A DNA stretch of 64,000 bases, taken from NCBI RefSeq assembly GCF_902726655.1, contig NZ_CACVAN010000001.1:806001-870000 (forward strand). Direction: 5' to 3'. The position numbers and the translations under genes were made by a program. The notes under the pieces are model-generated. The model was not told the DNA's origin, did not search any database, and worked only from the letters and a program-made list of their open reading frames with translations. Position 1 is the stretch's first letter. Each line of letters starts with the position of its first letter. Of this stretch, positions 53,523 to 63,219 are shown piece after piece. This DNA comes from Virgibacillus ihumii. GTDB taxonomy: Bacteria; Bacillota; Bacilli; Bacillales; Amphibacillaceae.

Positions 53523-54527
53523 TCATTTTATTCTGGTAATACATGCAGTTAACAGGACAGATGCTGAAACAACCAGCGCACCAACTATAATTGGTCCTTT
53601 TCTTAATTTTTTTTCTTCTGTATAGAACGTATCCTGCAATACAAGGTTAATATTTTGTGGCCGTTCTGCGAGTCTGCGCATAAAGTAACCAAACCAGTCA
53701 TTGCCAAAAGGGATATACGTACAGAAATTATAACCCTCCTCTGCCAGACCATAATGCATCTCTGTTCGGAATCCATAAAGCATTTGAAATTCAAAATTTT
53801 CTTTGCTGATCTGATTTTCTTTAACAAATTTCTTTAATTCATTGATGATATTATGGTCATGTGTAGCAATGGAAGTGAATGTATTCCCAAGCAGACGTTC
53901 CTTGGCCATTTTCATGAAATTGCGATCAATATCCTCTTTGGATTGGTATGCTACAACATCACTTTCTTTATATGCACCCTTCACCAGGCGGATTCTGATA
54001 TCTTTCAGTTGTTCAAGATCTTTTTCTGCACGATAAAGGTAGGATTGTATAACTGTACCAACATTTTGGTATTGTTCGCTAAGCATTTGTAGAATATCCA
54101 ACGTTTTTTCATAATGAACATACTTTTCCATGTCAATATTAATGAAAATATTGTACTCTGATGCTTTGGACAGAATCTCCCTCATGTTTTCAACACAAAA
54201 TTCCTGCTCAATATCCAGACCCAGCTGTGTTAATTTCACCGACATGTGACAATCCAGATTTTCATTATGAATTCGCTCTAAAATCCGGATAATATCATTT
54301 TTTGCCTCATTGGCTTCAGATTTATCTTTTACAAATTCACCCAGATTATCTAGAGTTGCGGTGATACCTTTTTGGTTCAGCCCTTTGACTACTTTTGTAA
54401 CGCTTTCAATATTCGTGCCGGCAACAAACTTTTCCGCTCCCAGCTTGAAGCCCCATTTCTTTGCATTTGTATTCAATAATTTATTATTTGATAAACCAAT
54501 GAAAAAATCTCTTGTTAAATTGGCCAT
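53523..54527 (-). CDS. putB: Proline dehydrogenase with C-terminal membrane segment
   Basis: A 334-residue flavin enzyme oxidising proline to pyrroline-5-carboxylate. PRODH barrel motifs are TATLDNLGEFVKDKSEANEA, IRLVKGAYKES, SIATHDHNIINELKKFV, FEFQMLYGFRTEMHYGLAEE and YIPFGNDWFGYFMRRLAERP. The FAD-binding core ends near residue 305. It is followed by a hydrophobic stretch (about 313–331, IIVGALVVSASVLLTACI) and ITRIK-type basic end, a tail-anchor layout absent from the roughly 303-residue B. subtilis protein. Confidence 0.9.
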   Translation of the reverse strand: MANLTRDFFIGLSNNKLLNTNAKKWGFKLGAEKFVAGTNIESVTKVVKGLNQKGITATLDNLGEFVKDKSEANEAKNDIIRILERIHNENLDCHMSVKLTQLGLDIEQEFCVENMREILSKASEYNIFINIDMEKYVHYEKTLDILQMLSEQYQNVGTVIQSYLYRAEKDLEQLKDIRIRLVKGAYKESDVVAYQSKEDIDRNFMKMAKERLLGNTFTSIATHDHNIINELKKFVKENQISKENFEFQMLYGFRTEMHYGLAEEGYNFCTYIPFGNDWFGYFMRRLAERPQNINLVLQDTFYTEEKKLRKGPIIVGALVVSASVLLTACITRIK

Positions 54528-54622
54528 AATAACTAGCTCCTTTAAACATGTGTTTCATTCGCTGTAAACAACACATACACAATAATAAGTTTTATGGAAT
54601 TTAAAATTGGCAATGGATATTA

Positions 54623-54650
54623 GCTGAGACAGTCTTTAAACTGCCCCAGC
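54623..54650 (-). terminator. Weak hairpin between putB and putC
   Basis: On the minus strand GCTGGGGCAGT (54640–54650) and ACTGTCTCAGC (54623–54633) pair with two mismatches; no T run follows. It might lower expression of putB–putP relative to putC. Confidence 0.35.
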
Positions 54651-54661
54651 CACCAAATTTA

Positions 54662-56212
54662 TTAAAACGTTTCAGAAACCATTTTGGCTTCAAGAAAATG
54701 CTGCAGATAATCCGGTCCGCCGGCTTTCGAATCAGTACCGGACATTTTGAATCCGCCAAATGGATGGTAACCAACAATTGCAGCAGTACATCCACGGTTG
54801 AAGTATAGATTACCAACATTAAAAGAATACCTAGCTTTGTTCAGATGTGAACGGTTGTTGGAAATGACAGCGCCGGTCAGACCATATTCCGTATTGTTGG
54901 CGATTTCCAGCAGTTCGTCAAAGTTGGAAGCTTTCGCAAATCCGACTACTGGCCCAAAAATTTCCTCCTGCATGATTCTTGCTTCAGGATCCACATCTTT
55001 AAAAATCGTCGGGTGGACAAAATAACCTTTTGCATCATCTGTTTCCCCGCCAAAAGCCAACTGTCCTTCATTTTTGCCGATTTCAATATATTCTTTAATT
55101 TTATCGAATTGTTTTTGGTTAACAACTGCACCCATATAGACATTTTTATCTGCTGGGTTGCCGACTCTAATCAATTTTTCCGTCAAAGCGATTGATTTTT
55201 CAAGCACTTCGTCATAAACATCTTCATGAATCACTGCTCTTGAACATGCGGAACATTTTTGACCTGAGAATCCAAACGCAGAATTAACGATGGAATCTGC
55301 TGCAAGGTCAAGATCTGCATCTTTGTCAACTATAATTGTATCCTTGCCGCCCATCTCAGCAACTACTCGTTTAAGGAATGTTTGTCCTTCCTGCACTTTT
55401 GCAGCACGTTCCATAATTCGAGTTCCGGTTGCACGGGAACCAGTGAAATTGATGAAGTGTGTATCTTTATGATCTACTAAATAGTCACCGATTTCTGCAG
55501 GATCACCGGGTACAAAGTTGAGTACTCCTTTTGGCAGTCCGGCTTCTTCCAGTACTTCTGCAAGTTTGTAAGCGATAACCGGTGTATTTTCAGATGGTTT
55601 CAACAGTACAGGGTTACCCGCAACAATTGGTCCAACAGTCGTTCCTGCGACAATCGCAAACGCAAAGTTCCATGGCGGAATCGTTACGCCAGGTCCCATC
55701 GCCTGGTAAAAGTAAGTGTTTTGTTCATTTGCACGGTCATTTATCTCTTTTCCTTTTTCAAGCTCAACCATCTGGCGTGCATAATATTCCATGAAATCTA
55801 TTCCTTCTGCAGTATCACCATCTGCCTGATTCCACGGTTTACCAGCATCATATACAAGCCATGCAGAAAACTCGTGCTTACGGCGACGTACAATAGCTGC
55901 AGCTTTATATAGAACGTCTGCACGTTCTGCTGCTGTCCATGAGCTCCATGTCTTAAAGGCTTCCAGCGCAGAATCCATCGCCTGATCCACATGCTCTTTT
56001 GTAGCTTTGGATACTTTTCCTATCAATTGCGATTTATCAGCAGGATTATAAGATGAAAGTTTATCATCTGTATATATCTTTTCTCCATTTATTATCAATG
56101 GATACTCCTGACCTAACTCACCCTGAACTTTTTCAAGAGCGGACTTAAATTCACTGATATTTGATTCAACTGTAAAATCTGTAAATGGTTCATGTTTGAA
56201 TGGTAGTACCAA
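54662..56212 (-). CDS. putC: L-glutamate gamma-semialdehyde (P5C) dehydrogenase
   Basis: A 516-residue aldehyde dehydrogenase of the RocA/PutC group, making glutamate from pyrroline-5-carboxylate. Motifs are [20 protein letters not shown], the glutamate in [13 protein letters not shown] and the catalytic cysteine in [20 protein letters not shown]. It is first in the put run and has a sigma-54 promoter about 80 bases upstream. The glutamate formed can be used by GudB. Confidence 0.93.
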   Translation of the reverse strand: MVLPFKHEPFTDFTVESNISEFKSALEKVQGELGQEYPLIINGEKIYTDDKLSSYNPADKSQLIGKVSKATKEHVDQAMDSALEAFKTWSSWTAAERADVLYKAAAIVRRRKHEFSAWLVYDAGKPWNQADGDTAEGIDFMEYYARQMVELEKGKEINDRANEQNTYFYQAMGPGVTIPPWNFAFAIVAGTTVGPIVAGNPVLLKPSENTPVIAYKLAEVLEEAGLPKGVLNFVPGDPAEIGDYLVDHKDTHFINFTGSRATGTRIMERAAKVQEGQTFLKRVVAEMGGKDTIIVDKDADLDLAADSIVNSAFGFSGQKCSACSRAVIHEDVYDEVLEKSIALTEKLIRVGNPADKNVYMGAVVNQKQFDKIKEYIEIGKNEGQLAFGGETDDAKGYFVHPTIFKDVDPEARIMQEEIFGPVVGFAKASNFDELLEIANNTEYGLTGAVISNNRSHLNKARYSFNVGNLYFNRGCTAAIVGYHPFGGFKMSGTDSKAGGPDYLQHFLEAKMVSETF

Positions 56213-56290
56213 AATAAAACCTCCTAATAACTATTTGCTGATACGAGAAATTAAAAGCATAAAGAGCCTTTTTTCTCTCTACCAGTTATA

Positions 56291-56308
56291 AAGCAAAAAT
56301 CATGCCAA
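56291..56308 (-). promoter_or_regulatory. Sigma-54 (SigL) promoter of putC
   Basis: On the minus strand TTGGCATGATTTTTGCTT fits the -24/-12 consensus TTGGCAY-N5-TTGCW, with GG and GC 10 bases apart. It needs an AAA+ activator; one is encoded divergently. Confidence 0.8.
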
Positions 56309-56334
56309 CAAACCTTATTTTGTATTTGCATTGA

Positions 56335-56349
56335 ATGGAATCGCTTACA
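56335..56349. promoter_or_regulatory. Catabolite-responsive element (CcpA site)
   Basis: ATGGAATCGCTTACA matches the cre consensus WTGNAANCGNWNNCW at every defined position. It lies 27 bases upstream of the -24 element. Confidence 0.7.
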
Positions 56350-56419
56350 CAACAATGGTTATAAAAATTTATTTTTTTGTGACAACTATTAATTTCAGGG
56401 AAAGGGATTGTTAAGTTTC

Positions 56420-56459
56420 TTTACATAGTTGTAAACTGAGTGTACAATTAATTTACAAC
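56420..56459 (+). promoter_or_regulatory. Promoter of the activator gene with an overlapping inverted repeat
   Basis: TTTACA (56420–56425), 17-base spacer and TACAAT (56443–56448) form a sigma-A promoter for the activator. GTTGTAAA (56428–56435) and TTTACAAC (56452–56459) form an inverted repeat across it. The repeat is 120 to 165 bases upstream of the sigma-54 promoter, the usual distance of an enhancer site. Confidence 0.55.
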
Positions 56460-56487
56460 ACAGTTTAATATGTGATGGAGTGATTAT

Positions 56488-57864
56488 GTGGAGAATAATT
56501 TATTTTTTCATCTGAAAGCTGTACTTAAAGCCGAAGATGATGCCATAACTATCATCAATAATCAAGGTATGGTGTTGTACTGGAATGATGCTGCTATCCA
56601 GACTTACAATATCAACGAGTCAGAAATTACAAATAAAAAAATTACTGAGTTTTTCCATACAGAGGACCTTATGATCTTGAAAGTGCTTAAGACCAGAGAA
56701 GCCGTTAATAATGTCTATCATCGTCCAAGAAAGGATAAGCATGTTGTGATAAACGCATCTCCGATATTTGATGATAAAAGTAACATTATCGGAGCTGTAT
56801 CGGTCGAAAGAGATATAACACAGGTTGTAAAACTGAATGACAACCTGGAAACTACATCAGCAGAACTGGATGAATTAAAGAAAAAAATGCATGCAAATGA
56901 ACCAACCTCTCCCTTTTCAAAGCTGGTTGGAAGAAGTTTGCCATTACAGCAAACAATACAAATAGCACAAAAAGCTGCGAATACTGAAACGACAGCATTA
57001 ATACTGGGAGAAAGCGGAACTGGAAAAGAAGTATGTGCAAGAGCAATTCATGAAGCAGGCCCCCGAAAGGATGCACCATTTATTCCGGTCAATTGCGGTG
57101 CCATTCCCGGAGCATTATTTGAAAGTGAATTATTTGGTTATGAAGGCGGATCATTTACTGGAGCCGAAAAAAACGGGAAGGCAGGAAAAATTGAAATGGC
57201 AGATGGGGGTACATTATTCCTGGATGAAGTTGGTGAGCTTCCGTTGGAAATGCAAGTAAAGCTGCTCCGCGTTCTGCAGGAGAACCTTATTTATCGTATA
57301 GGGGACTCAACCGGCAGAAAGGTAAACGTCCGTTTTATAGCAGCTACCAACCAGAATCTTGTCCAATTAATAGAAGAAAAACAATTTCGCACGGATTTAT
57401 ATTACCGTTTAAACGTTATTCAGCTGACAATGCCGCCACTAAGAGAAAGAATCGACGATATCCCTGAACTGGCAGATCTATTTTTGAAACAGTTCGCAAC
57501 AAAACATCAAATGGTTAATTCCCAAATCAATGATGAAGCCTTTCAACTGCTTCTTAATTATGATTGGCCCGGGAATGTCAGGGAACTGCGAAATATGATG
57601 GAAAGACTTATAATTCTTTCCGAAAAACCTATTATTACTAAGGACGATATACAAAAACTCCTCCCTCATATGATGGACGTACAAGCAAATGAAAAAGCTG
57701 AAATAAACCCATCACTGCCTACAGAAAAAGAAAATATCGAACAACAATTGATTAAAAATACACTTGTCCAGACTAATGGAAATAAATCTGATGCAGCAAG
57801 AAAGCTGGGGATTTCCCGGGTAACTCTCTACAATAAGTTGAAAAGATATGATATTAACGTCTAG
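56488..57864 (+). CDS. Sigma-54-dependent transcriptional activator, PAS–AAA+–Fis
   Basis: A 458-residue NtrC/RocR-type activator. An N-terminal PAS domain (about 10–120, AITIINNQGMVLYWNDAAIQ) precedes an AAA+ core with Walker A LGESGTGKEVCARAIHE, the sigma-54 contact loop GGSFTGAEK, Walker B GGTLFLDEVGELP and arginine finger region. A Fis-type helix-turn-helix (NGNKSDAARKLGISRVTLYN) ends the protein. It starts with GTG 56488 after GGAGTG. It is divergent from putC and is the likely activator of the put genes. The ligand is unknown; proline or P5C is inferred. Confidence 0.9.
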   Translation: MENNLFFHLKAVLKAEDDAITIINNQGMVLYWNDAAIQTYNINESEITNKKITEFFHTEDLMILKVLKTREAVNNVYHRPRKDKHVVINASPIFDDKSNIIGAVSVERDITQVVKLNDNLETTSAELDELKKKMHANEPTSPFSKLVGRSLPLQQTIQIAQKAANTETTALILGESGTGKEVCARAIHEAGPRKDAPFIPVNCGAIPGALFESELFGYEGGSFTGAEKNGKAGKIEMADGGTLFLDEVGELPLEMQVKLLRVLQENLIYRIGDSTGRKVNVRFIAATNQNLVQLIEEKQFRTDLYYRLNVIQLTMPPLRERIDDIPELADLFLKQFATKHQMVNSQINDEAFQLLLNYDWPGNVRELRNMMERLIILSEKPIITKDDIQKLLPHMMDVQANEKAEINPSLPTEKENIEQQLIKNTLVQTNGNKSDAARKLGISRVTLYNKLKRYDINV

Positions 57865-57897
57865 GTTGATTATAAGTTTATTTTTTACCTAAAAACT

Positions 57898-57922
57898 CCC
57901 CTTGGACAAAGCATCCAAGGGG
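57898..57922 (-). terminator. Terminator of the arginine operon
   Basis: CCCCTTGGA (57898–57906) and TCCAAGGGG (57914–57922) pair perfectly; on the minus strand AGTTTTTAGG follows. It lies between the convergent activator and carB. Confidence 0.8.
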
Positions 57923-57996
57923 TAAATTGGCATCTTTATAAAAGTTATTTACATAAATATTGTAAAACTTTTAACCTAAAAGCTGACCGAATGTCA

Positions 57997-60900
57997 TCAC
58001 GTTCTCTGCATGAGCCTACTTAACTGATGGTATTCTTTGAGCGTGTAAATGGAATCAATTTCCACATTAGCGGATTCAATTGCAACCTTCAATGTATCCA
58101 AACAAGTGAACAAAGGCACTTGATGGGAAGCGGACAGATCACGTGCCCTTCGCCCTGTTTCCTCTTCCTGGAATCCGGATGTCAAAATGACTGCACCTGC
58201 TAATAATTGTTCATCATACAGGTTTTTTAATTTTTCATGACTAGTTACCTCATAAGCGAATATTCCATTTTCTGATAAATACCTGCTAGTTTCTTGTGTA
58301 GCAAATAACTGAAATTTGCTGTTCAATTGGTGTATTTCCGGTAAACTGGACAATCGTTGATTCTCTGCTACCGAACAGAATAAATATGGCTTTTCAACGT
58401 TCCCTTCCAGGACAGAGCCGGTTGAACGTATTGCTTTTGCCAGGGCTTGCTGAAATGTTTCAGCAATACCGATAATTTCACCCGTTGACTTCATTTCCGG
58501 TCCAAGTGCAGGATCCACTCCCTTCAGCTGGAAAGATGAGAACGAAGGTGCCTTAACCGTATAGTTCTCAAATGATCCTGGCAACGTATCATGCGTTAAT
58601 TTCTCGCCCAGCTGTACTCGGACGGCATGATGAACAAGGGGTACCTTCGTAACCTTACTGATTAATGGAACCGTTCGTGATGCACGTGGGTTGACTTCCA
58701 ATACGTGAACTACTCCATTCACAAGAATAAATTGTATGTTAATCAAACCAACTACATGTGCATGCCTACAGATAGCTTTTGTATAATCAATCATGGCATC
58801 CTGCTGTGGTTTCGATAAATTTACCGGCGGAACCGACGCCATACTGTCACCGGAATGGACACCTGCCTTTTCAACATGCTCCATTATCCCGGGGATTATG
58901 ATGTTGTCACCATCACTGACACAATCCAGTTCCGCCTCAATTCCGTCAGCGTATTTATCAACAAGAATCGGCCAGGCACTATCATGTAAATGAGACAGTT
59001 CCTTAAAATAATCGGTTAAATCTTCCTCATTATGAAGAACATGCATGGACTGACCGCCAATTACATATGAAGGCCGAACAAGGACAGGATAACCTATCCT
59101 GTTTACACAAGCTTCAATCGCTTCCGGATTGTCGGCTGTCTCTCCTTCAATGTGTGGGATATTTAATTGATTCAGCATTTGATAAAAATCATTTCTGTCT
59201 TCCAGTAAATTGACTGTCTCAACTGAAGTGCCAAAGATATTAACTCCGGCGGATGCCAGGTCCTTTGCAAGGTTTATTGCTGTCTGCCCGCCGAATTGAA
59301 TCATGACCCCGGAAACTTTCTCCTTCTGGATTACCGATAAAATATCTTCAACTGTCAACGGCTCAAAATACAGGCGGTCGGCAACAGTGCTGTCGGTACT
59401 GACTGTTTCCGGATTATTGTTGATAATAATCGTTGTATACCCGGCATCTTTCAACGCATACACACCATGAACCGAACAATAATCAAATTCCATTCCCTGA
59501 CCGATCCGGATCGGTCCGGAACCGATGATCAGCACTTTCTTATTGTCATCCTCTGCAGTCTGACCTGAAGAAGTTTGCCATGTAGAAAAATAATATGGAA
59601 CCTGGTTAGCAGACTTGGCTACTTCATAGTTTGGTGTCAATTGATTGTCAGACAGTAATGCCTGGATATTTGATTCGGTTGTACCAAGATATGACGCAAG
59701 AGCTTCATTACTGATTTGTATTTGTTTAGCCTGAAACAGCTTTTCAGTATCAATCGAATGCACGGATTCGTTTTTAAGACTTTCTTCCATGCTGACTATC
59801 CGATTTATTCCTTCCAAAAATTCCTGGCTGATTGCGGTATGATGAAAGATATCGCTGACCGATTTACCTTGTCGCAGCATTTCCGCAACAGCAAATAAGC
59901 GTAAATCAGTCGGCAATGTCATATGTTCCAGCAGAATCGCCTCATCCTGATTATTAACCATTGGGTGCGACAAATCTGTATGTCCCGAATCCAATGAACG
60001 AACCGCTTTATTCAATGCACTTTCAAATGTTAGATCAATTGCCATGGTTTCCCCGGTTGCCTTCATCTGCGTTCCCAGTTTTCTGCTGGCGGATGGGAAT
60101 TTATCAAACGAAAAACGGGGCATTTTAAGAACTGTATGATCGATGACCACATCATAAACCTCGAAATTTTTATCCGGAAAATATCTGTCCAATGAATGAC
60201 CCAAGGCGCATTTTGCTGATAACTTGGCAATCGGACATGCAGTAGCTTTCGACGCCAGTGCTGAAGAGCGGCTGACTCGCGGATTCACTTCAATTACATA
60301 GTATTGTTCCGTTTCCGGGTCGATTGCAAATTGTATATTACAGGCACCGACAACACCCAAACGTTGTATAATTCGGATGGCTGCAGAACGAAGTTTTTGA
60401 TAAGCCGATTCACTTAACGTCTGTACAGGCGCGACTACGATAGAGTCACCTGTATGTACCCCGACAGGATCCACATTTTCCATCCCGCAAACAATGACAC
60501 AATCATCATTTACATCGCGGATTACTTCGAATTCGATTTCCTGCCAGCCTTTGATGCTTTTTTCCAAAAGCACCTGGTTAATGGGGCTTGATTGCAATCC
60601 GCTCGCAACAAATGATTGCAATTCCTCCTCATTTGCGGCAAACCCGCCGCCGGCTCCTCCCAGTGTATATGCGGGACGTATCATAACTGGATAACCAATA
60701 TCCTTTGCCTTATCCAACGCCAATTCAATACTGCTGATAATATGGGATTCAGGAACAGGTTCTTCCATTTCCTGCATGAGGCTACGGAATTTATCACGAT
60801 CTTCACCATTTTGAATGGATTCCATAGATGATCCGATTAACTGAACATCGTATTGATCAAGCAGGCCCGCATTGCAGACATTCATTGTCAAATTAAGTCC

Positions 60901-61191
60901 GACCTGCCCGCCTAAAGTTCCGATCAAATAGTCAGGTTGTTTTTTCTGAAATATTTTTTCAACCGTTTGTACTGACATGGGTTCCATATAAATGTAATCG
61001 GCAACCGTTTCATCTGTCATAATTGTGGCTGGGTTGTTATTAAGAAGAACGACTTCCAACCCTTCCTCTTTTAATGCGAGACATGCCTGTGTCCCCGAAT
61101 AATCAAACTCGGCTGCCTGCCCGATTACAATCGGTCCTGACCCAATAACAAGCACCTTTTTATTAGCATTTCCGTTTTTATTATCATTCAT
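57997..61191 (-). CDS. carB: Carbamoyl-phosphate synthase large subunit
   Basis: A 1064-residue enzyme of two ATP-grasp halves. The first half starts KVLVIGSGPIVIGQAAEFDY with NPATIMTDETVADYIYMEPM. The second repeats as KVLIIGSGPIRIGQGMEFDY with NPETVSTDSTVADRLYFEPL. A C-terminal MGS-like domain follows. It uses ammonia passed from the small subunit CarA to make carbamoyl phosphate. It follows argD by 26 bases and closes the operon, so an arginine role is likely. No carA precedes it. Confidence 0.94.
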   Translation of the reverse strand: MNDNKNGNANKKVLVIGSGPIVIGQAAEFDYSGTQACLALKEEGLEVVLLNNNPATIMTDETVADYIYMEPMSVQTVEKIFQKKQPDYLIGTLGGQVGLNLTMNVCNAGLLDQYDVQLIGSSMESIQNGEDRDKFRSLMQEMEEPVPESHIISSIELALDKAKDIGYPVMIRPAYTLGGAGGGFAANEEELQSFVASGLQSSPINQVLLEKSIKGWQEIEFEVIRDVNDDCVIVCGMENVDPVGVHTGDSIVVAPVQTLSESAYQKLRSAAIRIIQRLGVVGACNIQFAIDPETEQYYVIEVNPRVSRSSALASKATACPIAKLSAKCALGHSLDRYFPDKNFEVYDVVIDHTVLKMPRFSFDKFPSASRKLGTQMKATGETMAIDLTFESALNKAVRSLDSGHTDLSHPMVNNQDEAILLEHMTLPTDLRLFAVAEMLRQGKSVSDIFHHTAISQEFLEGINRIVSMEESLKNESVHSIDTEKLFQAKQIQISNEALASYLGTTESNIQALLSDNQLTPNYEVAKSANQVPYYFSTWQTSSGQTAEDDNKKVLIIGSGPIRIGQGMEFDYCSVHGVYALKDAGYTTIIINNNPETVSTDSTVADRLYFEPLTVEDILSVIQKEKVSGVMIQFGGQTAINLAKDLASAGVNIFGTSVETVNLLEDRNDFYQMLNQLNIPHIEGETADNPEAIEACVNRIGYPVLVRPSYVIGGQSMHVLHNEEDLTDYFKELSHLHDSAWPILVDKYADGIEAELDCVSDGDNIIIPGIMEHVEKAGVHSGDSMASVPPVNLSKPQQDAMIDYTKAICRHAHVVGLINIQFILVNGVVHVLEVNPRASRTVPLISKVTKVPLVHHAVRVQLGEKLTHDTLPGSFENYTVKAPSFSSFQLKGVDPALGPEMKSTGEIIGIAETFQQALAKAIRSTGSVLEGNVEKPYLFCSVAENQRLSSLPEIHQLNSKFQLFATQETSRYLSENGIFAYEVTSHEKLKNLYDEQLLAGAVILTSGFQEEETGRRARDLSASHQVPLFTCLDTLKVAIESANVEIDSIYTLKEYHQLSRLMQRT

Positions 61192-61217
61192 GAAGATTCA
61201 CCCCTTGATCGCAGTAT

Positions 61218-62399
61218 TTATTCACTGATAGATACTTCCTTACTAACCGATTCGAGCACAGCACGAAACCGTTCAAAAAACAATAACAAATCATTCTCCG
61301 TTATATTGAGCGCCGGAAGCAAGCGAACGACATTCGGTCCAGCCATCGTAATTAATAAGTTTCTATTGATTCCAGTTGTGACCAGGTCAATAGCGGGCCC
61401 ATCTACAACAATACCGACCAGCAATCCTTTTCCCCTGATAGATTTAATTTGTGGAAATTCTTCCTGTAACTTCTTTAAACCTGTGAAAAGTTTTTCACTC
61501 ATTTCCATACAATTGTCCAGGATGTTCGAATTCACTATTTCAGAAAGAGTTGAAACTCCGGCAGCAGAAGCTAATGGGTTTCCTCCAAACGTGCTGGCAT
61601 GACTGCCCGGCTGAAAAGCATTTGCCACCTCTTCTTTGGCCAGCATGGCGCCAATCGGGAATCCTGATCCAAGACCCTTGGCAAGTGTTATAATATCCGG
61701 CTCAAATCCATACTCTTCATAGGCAAACAATGTACCGGTCCGCCCCATCCCTGTCTGCACCTCATCAATCACGATTAGTATTTTTTCATCATTGCAGATC
61801 CGCACAAGTGCATTAACCCAATTGTGGTCAGCGGGTATAACACCACCTTCTCCTTGCACCAGTTCAAGCATAACTGCTGCTGGAGGATTTTCCCTCAGCC
61901 AACGCAAACTATCAAAATCGTTGTAAGTTAAAAAAGTGAATCCCTGCACCAAAGGCTCGAAGCCAACATGAAGCTTTTCCTGTCCCGTTGCACTTAATGC
62001 CGCCATTGTTCTGCCATGAAACGATTGCTGAAAAGCCGCGATCGTTTTGTTATCCTGATTATATGCACGTACCAGTTTAATAGCTGCTTCATTTGCTTCC
62101 GCCCCACTATTGCAAAAAAACACCTGATCCAAACAACTATACTCCGTGAGCAAATCAGCAAGCTGTTGCTGCGGCCCAATTTGATATAAATTAGAACAAT
62201 GCCAAACGTGATCAAGCTGGCTTGTGATGGATTTTTTTACCTCATCCGGAACATGGCCAAGATTGCATGTGGCGATGCCCGCCGCAAAGTCCAGATATTC
62301 CTTTCCGTCAGCATCCCAGACGTAACTTCCTTTTGCCTTATCCACCGTTATTGGAAAACGGTTGTACGTATTCATCAGACTCGATTTTATTTTTTCCAT
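61218..62399 (-). CDS. argD: Acetylornithine aminotransferase
   Basis: A 393-residue class III PLP aminotransferase. The PLP lysine is in DIITLAKGLGSGFPIGAMLA, the cofactor aspartate in IVIDEVQTGMGRTG, and the substrate region in FCNSGAEANEAAIKLVRAYN. It converts N-acetylglutamate semialdehyde to N-acetylornithine. It lies eight bases after argB. Confidence 0.94.
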   Translation of the reverse strand: MEKIKSSLMNTYNRFPITVDKAKGSYVWDADGKEYLDFAAGIATCNLGHVPDEVKKSITSQLDHVWHCSNLYQIGPQQQLADLLTEYSCLDQVFFCNSGAEANEAAIKLVRAYNQDNKTIAAFQQSFHGRTMAALSATGQEKLHVGFEPLVQGFTFLTYNDFDSLRWLRENPPAAVMLELVQGEGGVIPADHNWVNALVRICNDEKILIVIDEVQTGMGRTGTLFAYEEYGFEPDIITLAKGLGSGFPIGAMLAKEEVANAFQPGSHASTFGGNPLASAAGVSTLSEIVNSNILDNCMEMSEKLFTGLKKLQEEFPQIKSIRGKGLLVGIVVDGPAIDLVTTGINRNLLITMAGPNVVRLLPALNITENDLLLFFERFRAVLESVSKEVSISE

Positions 62400-62406
62400 T
62401 TATGGT

Positions 62407-63207
62407 TCATCCTCCCTTCTGAACCTTCATCATACTGACATCCTCAATAACAGTACCCACATTCTTACCCTTTATTAAATCGAGCAGGCTATTTTCTTCC
62501 AGTCCACTAAGGATAACGACCTTTTTTACACCCTGATGCACACAATCCAATGCGGCCTGCACCTTAGGAACCATTCCACCGAAAATGGAACCAGTCTTCA
62601 CCATTCGGTCAGCTTTTTCCTGATCCAGATGTGGAACAAGTTTTCTTGACTCCATAACACCGGGGATATTGGAAACAAAATACAATGGTGCTTCTAATTG
62701 TATGGCAATAGCAGCAGCGGCAAGATCTGCGTTAATATTCCAGCGCTGACCATGTTTATCCGCAGATATCGGCGAGATTACCGGTATAATTTGCTGTGCT
62801 GTCATGCCATTTATTCCATCCGCATTAACAGATTTTATCTTGCCTACAAACCCAAGCTGCTGATCTGTATACATCTTCTCGGCTTCAAGCAGCATACCGT
62901 CAACACCACTTAACCCATAGGCATTTCCCCCGACTTTCGTTATACCGCGAACAATTTTTTTATTAACAAGGCCTGATAGCACCATCTCCGTAATATCGAG
63001 TGTTTCTTCGGTTGTTACACGCATTCCATCAATAAACTGAGATTCCACATTCAGTCTTTGCAGATAATCGGAAATATCCGGGCCGCCGCCATGCACAATA
63101 ATCGGTTGAATACCGTGTTCTTCAGCTAAATCGACAACATTTTGGTAAAATGATTCCGGTAACTGATCCAGTACACTTCCTCCACATTTTATAACCACGT
63201 ATGACAT
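62407..63207 (-). CDS. argB: Acetylglutamate kinase
   Basis: A 266-residue amino-acid kinase. The N-terminal VVIKCGGSVLDQ is the phosphate site; IIVHGGGPDISDYLQRL and RWNINADLAAAAIAIQLEAP are characteristic. It phosphorylates N-acetylglutamate. It lies 12 bases after argJ. The long N-terminal helix of arginine-inhibited hexameric forms is not visible. Confidence 0.94.
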   Translation of the reverse strand: MSYVVIKCGGSVLDQLPESFYQNVVDLAEEHGIQPIIVHGGGPDISDYLQRLNVESQFIDGMRVTTEETLDITEMVLSGLVNKKIVRGITKVGGNAYGLSGVDGMLLEAEKMYTDQQLGFVGKIKSVNADGINGMTAQQIIPVISPISADKHGQRWNINADLAAAAIAIQLEAPLYFVSNIPGVMESRKLVPHLDQEKADRMVKTGSIFGGMVPKVQAALDCVHQGVKKVVILSGLEENSLLDLIKGKNVGTVIEDVSMMKVQKGG

Positions 63208-63219
63208 AAACAGACCTCC

